The notes under the pieces are model-generated. The model saw nothing but the letters and a program-made list of their open reading frames with translations. It did no database searches and had not been told where the DNA came from. Of a stretch of 35,583 nucleotides of DNA, positions 29,963-35,583 are shown piece by piece; position 1 is the stretch's first letter, and every line of letters begins with the position of its first letter. Origin of the DNA: Acidobacteriaceae bacterium (GTDB lineage: Bacteria > Acidobacteriota > Terriglobia > Terriglobales > Acidobacteriaceae); the NCBI GenBank assembly GCA_025361625.1, contig JANYKL010000162.1:1-35583 (forward strand), given 5' to 3'. The translations under genes and the position numbers were made by a program.

Positions 29963-31693
29963 ATGCTCCTACTCCTCATGGGCCTCCGCGAATCGTACCC
30001 GGTCTGTCATTTTTGTAGCACGCCAGTGGTTGCGAATGCCGGGAAAGACTATGGCAAGTCGGTGCACGATGAGTGTCATACGAAAACTGTACGGACGCAA
30101 AAGTCAGCTCATAATTTGTTCGCGGCAGAATTTTCGAAAATAATAACCGTTGTGAAACGCAACTCCATCGTGGATCAACTTGTCGCCACTTTTAGGTTCG
30201 GCGACGAGAATCCCGTGAATCGAAAGTCTCCCTTGCGGCGCTACGGTTTTGCGGTGCTGGCCGCGTTGGCGGCATTGCTTGTTCGGCGACTGCTTTCGCC
30301 GGTGCTTGGAGACAGCAATCCATACCACACCGCGTGGGCCGCAGTTGTTTTCTCAGCCTGGTATTGCGGGATCGTACCTTCCGCGGTCGCTACGCTCATT
30401 AGCGTCGCAGGGGTGTGGTATTGGTTCATTTCACCTTCTCACTTAACCGGCCAGCATCAGACATCCGACATTGTTGGGATGATAGGTTTCATTATTATTT
30501 CAGGATTTCTGATTGTTTTAGGCGAAAGAAGTCGCGCATCGAACGCGCGCGCGGAGCGGGAAATTGCGGAGCGGCTCCGGGCTGAACAAGAGTTTGGGAT
30601 CGTGGCCAATGTTTTGCCAGACCTGTCGTGGATGGCCCACGCGGACGGTCACATATATTGGTATAACGAGCCGTGGTATGAATACACGGGAACCGTCCGA
30701 GAGCAGATGGAAGGATGGGGTTGGCAGTCCGTCCACGACCCCGAAATTCTTCCCATAGCTCTCGAACGATGGCGTTCGTCTATTCGGAGTGGAGAACCCT
30801 TTGAAATGGAGTTTCCGCTGCGCAGATCGGACGGAATTTTTCAATGGTTTCTGACTCGCGTCCGACCCGTTCGCGATAAAGATGGGCGCGTCCAGCGGTG
30901 GGTGGGAACCAATACCAATATTCAGGAGCAAAGAGAACTCCAACAGTCTTTATCAAGTTCGCGAAAAGAACTTGTGCGGCGGGTTGAAGAGCGGACCGAG
31001 CAACTTACCGTGGCGAATGAAGGTCTAAGCCAACTTACTGCGCGGCTTCAACAGTCTCAGGATGAAGAACGAAGGCGGCTGGCGAGGGAGCTGCATGATA
31101 GTTTGGGACAATTGCTCACGGCAATGAAAATGAACCTCGACGAGGTAAGAAGCTCTGCTTTCGATGAAAGCTCAGATAAAACTATTGCCGACACGATCGA
31201 ACTGTTAAATCAATTGTTAAAGGAAGTTCGCACCATCTCGTATCTATTGCATCCTCCACTACTCGATGAAGCAGGCCTGATCCCAGCGCTCAAATGGTAC
31301 GTTGAGGGCTTCTCGCAGCGCAGCAAGATCGTAATCAGTCTTGACATTGATTCCAAAATAGGACGGATGAATGACGATGTACAGATCGCGATCTTTCGCA
31401 TCGTACAAGAATGTTTAACCAATGTTCACCGCCATTCGGGGAGTCCGAGCTGCACCATTCAGTTGAATCGATCGGGAGGGGAAATTAAATTAGAAATTCG
31501 GGACGCAGGGAAGGGGCTTCCTCCTGGGGCGAAGGTTAATAAGGGCGTGGGTTTTTGCGGGATGCAAGAGCGTATTCAGCATCTCGGAGGGATCATAGCA
31601 GTGGAGTCGGATCGCAATGGCACGACCGTAATATGCACAGTTCCCTACCAACCGAAGTTGGAAATTGCAGAGATAGCAAGCTACGATTCTTAG
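29963..31693 (+). CDS. Finger-DUF4118-PAS sensor histidine kinase (HisKA_3)
   Basis: A 576-residue membrane kinase. The N-terminus has a CxxC/HxxC finger (C15, C18, H35, C38) like the 60-residue protein at 28897. About residues 93-195 hold three or four membrane helices of the KdpD/DUF4118 type (AVVFSAWYCGIVPSAVATLI). A PAS domain follows at about 212-325 (LSWMAHADGHIYWYNEPWYE). A coiled coil leads to the HisKA_3 domain with H378 in RRRLARELHDSLGQ. The ATPase domain has N487 (ECLTNVHRHSG), DAGKGL and GVGFCGMQERI. ATG 29963 follows an ACGAGGA about 9 nt upstream. The partner regulator may be NarL-like. One starts at 35551 on the same strand, beyond a minus-strand gene. Confidence 0.92.
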   Translation: MLLLLMGLRESYPVCHFCSTPVVANAGKDYGKSVHDECHTKTVRTQKSAHNLFAAEFSKIITVVKRNSIVDQLVATFRFGDENPVNRKSPLRRYGFAVLAALAALLVRRLLSPVLGDSNPYHTAWAAVVFSAWYCGIVPSAVATLISVAGVWYWFISPSHLTGQHQTSDIVGMIGFIIISGFLIVLGERSRASNARAEREIAERLRAEQEFGIVANVLPDLSWMAHADGHIYWYNEPWYEYTGTVREQMEGWGWQSVHDPEILPIALERWRSSIRSGEPFEMEFPLRRSDGIFQWFLTRVRPVRDKDGRVQRWVGTNTNIQEQRELQQSLSSSRKELVRRVEERTEQLTVANEGLSQLTARLQQSQDEERRRLARELHDSLGQLLTAMKMNLDEVRSSAFDESSDKTIADTIELLNQLLKEVRTISYLLHPPLLDEAGLIPALKWYVEGFSQRSKIVISLDIDSKIGRMNDDVQIAIFRIVQECLTNVHRHSGSPSCTIQLNRSGGEIKLEIRDAGKGLPPGAKVNKGVGFCGMQERIQHLGGIIAVESDRNGTTVICTVPYQPKLEIAEIASYDS

Positions 31694-31713
31694 TACTGTC
31701 CAGCATCTTTCGC

Positions 31714-31764
31714 GAGGACTTCAGCCAGAACTTCAAGGGCGGACTTCAGTGAAGACTTCATTGC
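31714..31764. repeat. 12-14-bp degenerate repeat, 4 units
   Basis: GAGGACTTCAGCCA, GAACTTCAAGGGC, GGACTTCAGTGA and AGACTTCATTGC follow each other, just past the stop of the membrane histidine kinase. Confidence 0.7.
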
Positions 31765-31853
31765 GTATCGCCTCGGCTTAAGGCTCGCGGTGGCGAGATC
31801 TTTATATAGATGGGCACAGTTGCGGAAAATCGTCTGGAAATCGTCTGGGAAAT

Positions 31854-34163
31854 TTAGGGCAACTTATTTTTCGAAACGGATGGCGGCTTGCTGGTCGCGC
31901 CTTCGAGTTGCGAGTTAATTTTGTCGAGTAACTGGGTATTGACGGCCAGCGCCCGCTGCAGTAACTGCGCTTGTTGACGGGCGGTCGCCCAATCCTTTTT
32001 CTCGACAGCTTCGGTTAGTCCAGGCAATTCGAGATGAGCGTAGGTGTAACGCGCTCCATAGAGCATGTGTTTGAACCATGGCCTGCCGGGGATGCCGTCG
32101 GGATTGAGCCAGTTTCGCTCCACCTGCATCATGCCGCGATTGAGCGCATTGGTTTGATCGGCAGAAAGAGAGCCGGCAGCGAGGGCTTGCCCGACGGTTT
32201 GATTCAGGCGATGGCCGGCGGCGGCGAACTGATCGATGGCTTGGAAAATGGGGTCGAGATGGAGTTGGCTGAGGTCGTTATTTTTATCGTTGTCTTTAGC
32301 TAAATCGTGAACGAAATCGCGAATGTTGCTGGCGTAATTTGCAAAATCGAAGGGTAATAAGTCAGCGTTCGCCAGGCGCAGAGCGAGCACTCCCCAGAGT
32401 TGCGACATCAGAGTGTGATAGCGATAGCCGGGATCGCCGAAATGATTCATCCAATAAAAATCGTCGTACATCGAATGGTAGACACCGTACGGGCCTTCGA
32501 AGCCTAAACCGATGACCGGCATGCCGACGAAGTTTAGGAAGACGGTATGGTCGGATCCGCTGCCGATACGAGTGTTGGCGAGGTTGTAGTCGGGGACTTC
32601 TTTGTTTGCTTCGTTGTTTGCATCGCTGGTTGCATCCCCGCTTGCTTCGTCGGTTGCATCTACGGCTGCTTTCTCTTCACTCTTCTTGCGCAGCGCAGAT
32701 TGCTTCCAGGCGTCATAAAGCGATTTGCCCGATGGATCCTGCAGAGAGCGGGTGGTGTCGACCAGCATGGGTGCGAGCGAAGCGACGGCGCTACCACTCA
32801 AATCAGGCCCGGATGCAGAGGAGTCGACATTGATGTAGGCCACAGCTTTCTTGCGCAGTTCGTCGGCAAACTGCTCTCCCCATTCGGTCGAGCCGGTGAG
32901 GCCGATTTCTTCGCCATCCCAACTGCAGATCACGAGCGTGCGCCGTGGTCGCACTCCACTTTTGAGAAGCTGGCCGAGGGCGCGCGTCATCTCCATCATG
33001 GAGGCGGTGCCACTGCTCGGATCGACGCCTCCGTACACCCATGCGTCGCGATGATTGCCCAAGACGACCCATTCGTCGGGCAACTTGGCTCCGCGAATGC
33101 GCGCCTCGGTGACGTAGTAAGGCCGGATCGAGTTATCCATCTCGATTTTCAAGTGGACGCGGGCCTGCTGTCCGCCAAGGTGATACTCAATCGGCAGACC
33201 GCCCTGCCAGTCTTGAGGCGCGATCTTGCCACCCATATTTTCAAGGAGCGGCTTTGCATCTTTCGCGGAAAGCGGAAGAGCCATGATTTTGGGGACCGAG
33301 AGAGCCTCACTCAGCGGAATCCGCTTGGCGCCCGGAACGCTTGCCCAACCCGGAGTCAAGGGGTCGCCGGGGACCATGAAGTCATACGTGATTGCGCCGC
33401 GCTGGATGTGGCTGTCGGGGCCCCAAGGTCCGTCGGGAACGGTTTTACCCTTCTTGTAACCGTCCTCCTGTGGATCGCTATAGATGAGAATTGCGGCGGC
33501 GCCCTCGCGTTCGGCGGTTAAGGCCTTGAATCCGCGATAGCTGTAAGGATTCGAGTAACGCACGAGAACGATTTTGCCCTTAACGTCGATTCCGTTCTTG
33601 CGCAAGAGGTCATAATCATCGGGATTGCCGCTGTGCGCATAGACAATCGGCGCCGTCACCTCGCCGGAGATCGACATTCCGGTCCAGGCTGAGCTTACGA
33701 GGGGATTTTTCGTGTCGGCATCGGCGTCGAACGACTCCTCGCGAAGCGAGGCTCGGTAAGAGATGGGGGCGACCATCTCTAGAAATGTGCTTTTTGGCTC
33801 GGTGCTGTAGACGTCGTAGCGGCGGACGATGACATCCTCGAGGCCCTGCTTACGCCACTCGTCCGCGATGTACTTTGCCAGATCGTTATTGCGCTTCGAA
33901 CCGGCAAGGTGGGGCTCGGCGGTGAATATGCGATGCTGCCGCTTCTCTTCTTCGGGGTTAGGGATGGCTTTGAACTGCTGTTCGATCTGGTTCTCGTGCG
34001 CCGCAGATGCGGACGTGAAACCCGAAATCGCGGTCGAGGTCTGAGCGCGTAATGCGGGAGCGTTTATTTGGGAGAGTAAGGCTTGGGTGAGCAAGACCTG
34101 GGTGAGTAAAGCTTGGGTGAGTAAGACGAGAAGGGAGGAAGGCAAACGACAGTTTTTTTTCAT
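31854..34163 (-). CDS. Secreted M28 peptidase, glutamate carboxypeptidase II-like (paralogue 2)
   Basis: A 769-residue exported zinc peptidase with PA insert and dimerisation domain. Likely ligands are H371 and bridging D381 (GNHRDAWVYGGVDPSSG), E418/E419 (WDGEEIG), D447 (INVDSS) and H563 (YHSMYDDFYW). All the canonical motifs are kept, including DPSSG, unlike paralogue 1. The signal peptide core is built from a five-residue repeat, LLTQA-LLTQV-LLTQA-LLSQI. Within the catalytic domain a 12-bp DNA repeat adds an Asp/Ala/Glu-rich insert before the SGSDHTVF segment. ATG at 34163 with MKKNCR. The substrate is unknown. The two paralogues are about 7 kb apart and in opposite directions. Confidence 0.93.
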   Translation of the reverse strand: MKKNCRLPSSLLVLLTQALLTQVLLTQALLSQINAPALRAQTSTAISGFTSASAAHENQIEQQFKAIPNPEEEKRQHRIFTAEPHLAGSKRNNDLAKYIADEWRKQGLEDVIVRRYDVYSTEPKSTFLEMVAPISYRASLREESFDADADTKNPLVSSAWTGMSISGEVTAPIVYAHSGNPDDYDLLRKNGIDVKGKIVLVRYSNPYSYRGFKALTAEREGAAAILIYSDPQEDGYKKGKTVPDGPWGPDSHIQRGAITYDFMVPGDPLTPGWASVPGAKRIPLSEALSVPKIMALPLSAKDAKPLLENMGGKIAPQDWQGGLPIEYHLGGQQARVHLKIEMDNSIRPYYVTEARIRGAKLPDEWVVLGNHRDAWVYGGVDPSSGTASMMEMTRALGQLLKSGVRPRRTLVICSWDGEEIGLTGSTEWGEQFADELRKKAVAYINVDSSASGPDLSGSAVASLAPMLVDTTRSLQDPSGKSLYDAWKQSALRKKSEEKAAVDATDEASGDATSDANNEANKEVPDYNLANTRIGSGSDHTVFLNFVGMPVIGLGFEGPYGVYHSMYDDFYWMNHFGDPGYRYHTLMSQLWGVLALRLANADLLPFDFANYASNIRDFVHDLAKDNDKNNDLSQLHLDPIFQAIDQFAAAGHRLNQTVGQALAAGSLSADQTNALNRGMMQVERNWLNPDGIPGRPWFKHMLYGARYTYAHLELPGLTEAVEKKDWATARQQAQLLQRALAVNTQLLDKINSQLEGATSKPPSVSKNKLP
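32604..32675. repeat. 12-bp tandem repeat, 6 units, in-frame
   Basis: GTTTGCTTCGTT (32604), GTTTGCATCGCT (32616), GGTTGCATCCCC (32628), GCTTGCTTCGTC (32640), GGTTGCATCTAC (32652) and GGCTGCTTTCTC (32664). On the minus strand they give tetrapeptides such as VDAT, DEAS, GDAT, SDAN and NEAN inside the M28 catalytic domain. Confidence 0.9.
34066..34125. repeat. 15-bp tandem repeat, 4 units, in the signal peptide
   Basis: ATTTGGGAGAGTAAG (34066), GCTTGGGTGAGCAAG (34081), ACCTGGGTGAGTAAA (34096), GCTTGGGTGAGTAAG (34111). On the minus strand they encode the hydrophobic core of the export signal (LLTQx units). Confidence 0.92.
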
Positions 34164-34354
34164 TGGAGGCCGGTGTGATCGACGCTGGGGAGTTTTGGTT
34201 CGCGAATTATATCAGCACCTAAACTTACGGGCGCCTACGTGAGAGGGCGTGGAACGAGAAGGTGCAAGTGCCTGTCGTACGTTACGCCGGTGGGCTGGCC
34301 CACCCGCCTTGTGCCGCGGGTGCAGGATGCTTGTTCCTATCCCTTACACGCCGT

Positions 34355-34603
34355 TTACATTCCCTTCAGCATCGAGCAGTGGGTCGAAGCGGTTTTCCAT
34401 GTACCGGAATCGTTCACCCATGTGTCGCTGCATATTACCGTCCGCGCCCGATGCGTACCATTAAGCTCAGCGTCGTAGGTGAAGGTGTAGTGTGAAACTG
34501 CGGTGTTCGATTGTGCACCGGTGTCTGGAGTGAGTGAAACAGGAAGCCGTTCTTTCATATAGAACGAGCCCCGGCTGATCACTACCTCAACATACTTAGA
34601 TGG
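34355..34603 (-). pseudogene. NTF2-like/DUF4440-type C-terminal fragment
   Basis: A reading frame without a proper start, bounded upstream by a TAG at 34604-34606. It reads SRGSFYMKERLPVSLTPD, then SNTAVSHYTFTYDAELNG, then RTVICSDTWV, and ends STHCSMLKGM. The strand pattern and the TDTW-like motif resemble the C-terminal half of NTF2-like (SnoaL/DUF4440) proteins. The N-terminal half is not found in any frame upstream, so this is probably a remnant. An ATG at 34558 or GTG at 34582 could still allow a short product. Confidence 0.5.
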
Positions 34604-34724
34604 CTACACGATTGTATGGATGGCCACGGAGAGATCGGCGAGATAAGGTGTTTGCGGGATCGCGTTTCCCAGTCTTCTTATAGAAGCCCAGCGACTGGGT
34701 CACTTCAACTTCGGAGCGAATCAA

Positions 34725-34877
34725 ATGTATACCATTCTCCTGATTGTCCTGGTGCTGCTACTGGTAGGCGCTCTGCCAACCTGGCCATATAGTTCCGGAT
34801 GGGGTTACTATCCGAGCGGTGGATTGGGCCTGGTGCTCATCGTTGTTCTGGTGCTAGTGCTGATGGGACGCGTCTAG
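34725..34877 (+). CDS. DUF3309-type membrane miniprotein
   Basis: A 50-residue protein. YTILLIVLVLLLVGALPTWP is the first helix, and the central YSSGWGYYPSGGLGLV and the final helix ending LVLMGRV fit the DUF3309 family of unknown function. GGAG at 34713-34716 lies 8 nt before the ATG. The stop is TAG 34875-34877, and a terminator follows at 34912. Monocistronic by appearance. Confidence 0.88.
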   Translation: MYTILLIVLVLLLVGALPTWPYSSGWGYYPSGGLGLVLIVVLVLVLMGRV

Positions 34878-34911
34878 CGCTTGCCACAGCTTAAATAAAC
34901 GATTTTTTAAA

Positions 34912-34940
34912 AGGGCCCCGCGTTGGGGCTCTTTGTTTTT
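34912..34940 (+). terminator. Rho-independent terminator of the DUF3309 gene
   Basis: AGGGCCCC (34912-34919) pairs with GGGGCTCT (34925-34932) with one G-T pair and a 5-nt loop, followed by TTGTTTTT. Confidence 0.85.
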
Positions 34941-35550
34941 GCGCTTGCGTGCGATCGTTTTGAGGTGCTTAGGAACATCTCCCTCTACAAAAACTCCTAG
35001 TATCCCTACCCATCCAAGGTTCTAATCCCAGGTTCTAAGAGGATAAAAGAAACGGCTTTTTGATGAGCGGCATGGCAATCTGTTAGACCGAGTTCGAATT
35101 CGCGGTCAACGATAAACACGTGGATTGTAGCTATCTGGGTGCGAGAGATAAACAAGAGTGCTTGCGGGGGACGCGTTCGCCAAACAGCCTGTCATCCCTC
35201 ATCAGAGGAATTTAAGCGCTTTTGCGACGCAAGACTATTTCATGCGCAAAAGTACCCCGATTCGTCACTAAAGTACAGAGTTCGCCCTATTTGCCAGCGT
35301 ACAGATCGGCCCTAGACTTACCTCGGAATCCGGGCATCTGGGAAGGGTACGCAGTACAGGTCGAATGCGGCGCATCCCCGCGCGAAAACGTAAGTGCCAC
35401 GCGGTGGGTGTCGCTAAATCCTGGACCTGATCTGGCAAAGAAAGCGAAAGCTATACAACTTGATTCAGTAAACATCATCCAAAGAAAGGCGGAAGTGCCT
35501 CTCTCAGTAGATGGTTGGCTTACTACTGGCAGGACGAGCAAATAAAAGCG
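34941..35550. other. Long stretch without a convincing gene
   Basis: Open frames at 35222-35545 (plus, TTG start) and 35287-35541 (minus) overlap each other, and neither shows a motif or ribosome binding site. The region may carry the promoter of the response regulator that starts at 35551. Confidence 0.4.
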
Positions 35551-35583
35551 ATGTCTCTTAGAATTTTAGTAGTGGACGACCAT
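35551..35583 (+). CDS. Response regulator, N-terminal codons only
   Basis: ATG 35551 opens MSLRILVVDDH, which runs to the window edge. This is the first beta strand and the acidic pair (DD) of a receiver domain. The DDH ending is usual in NarL/FixJ-type regulators. It would be phosphorylated by a histidine kinase of the HisKA_3 type such as those at 12650 and 29963. The rest of the gene is outside the window. Confidence 0.8.
   Translation, partial: MSLRILVVDDH

Noticed and set aside
32547-33521. 324-residue plus-strand frame opposite M28 paralogue 2
   Set aside because: Shadow of the peptidase gene.
35222-35545. 107-residue plus-strand gene before the response regulator
   Set aside because: TTG start without ribosome binding site, no motif, and an equally open frame on the other strand.

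Overview
The window looks like chromosomal DNA of an acidobacterium, probably of the Terriglobia/Koribacter kind. This rests on remembered family resemblance, not on a search: a double-CxxC protein with a DERSFEGLLLAAF-type N-terminus, two secreted M28 (glutamate carboxypeptidase II-like) peptidases, a small CxxC/HxxC finger protein, a hemE-hemH-hemG cluster and soluble HisKA_3 kinases. No rRNA, tRNA, CRISPR array or insertion sequence was seen.

Layout. 1-4.0 kb: the 3' end of 6-phosphogluconolactonase, several hypothetical genes, two overlapping micro-membrane-protein genes, a truncated globin and a decayed gene fragment. 4.5-12.1 kb: two pairs of HTH-only LuxR-type regulators flank a double-CxxC membrane protein, a membrane-anchored cytochrome c and a four-gene minor-pilin cluster (FimT/GspH-, PilV-, PilW- and PilX-like). 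12.6-17.7 kb: a soluble GAF-PAS histidine kinase, uvrB, a small membrane protein and a secreted-protein gene broken at a nine-G run. 17.7-22.4 kb, minus strand: an EamA transporter and the last steps of haem synthesis (hemE, hemH, hemG). 22.5-27.1 kb: an M28 peptidase, a rhodanese with an in-frame TGA exactly at the catalytic-cysteine position, and a secreted beta-helix protein. 27.1-35.6 kb: a class A beta-lactamase-like protein lacking an obvious general-base Glu, small proteins, a finger-DUF4118-PAS histidine kinase, a second M28 peptidase, an NTF2-like fragment, a DUF3309 miniprotein and the first codons of a response regulator.

Two observations stand out. First, the rhodanese at 25028-25369 reads through a TGA at the catalytic position, and a stem-loop with G first in its apical loop begins 16 nt after the TGA. 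This is what a selenocysteine codon with a bacterial SECIS would look like. Second, at least sixteen places carry short degenerate tandem repeats of 11-15 bp, each with its own unit sequence. Inside genes the unit is always 12 or 15 bp, giving tetra- or pentapeptide repeats in surface regions, linkers and a signal peptide. Between genes it is mostly 11, 13 or 14 bp. This points to a genome-wide process that expands short segments locally.

How the genes fit together: the haem genes, the cytochrome and the globin are a loose haem theme. The minor pilins form one transcription unit with a predicted promoter and terminator. The kinases and receiver-less LuxR proteins suggest signalling with partners encoded elsewhere. 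All functions are read from motifs by eye.
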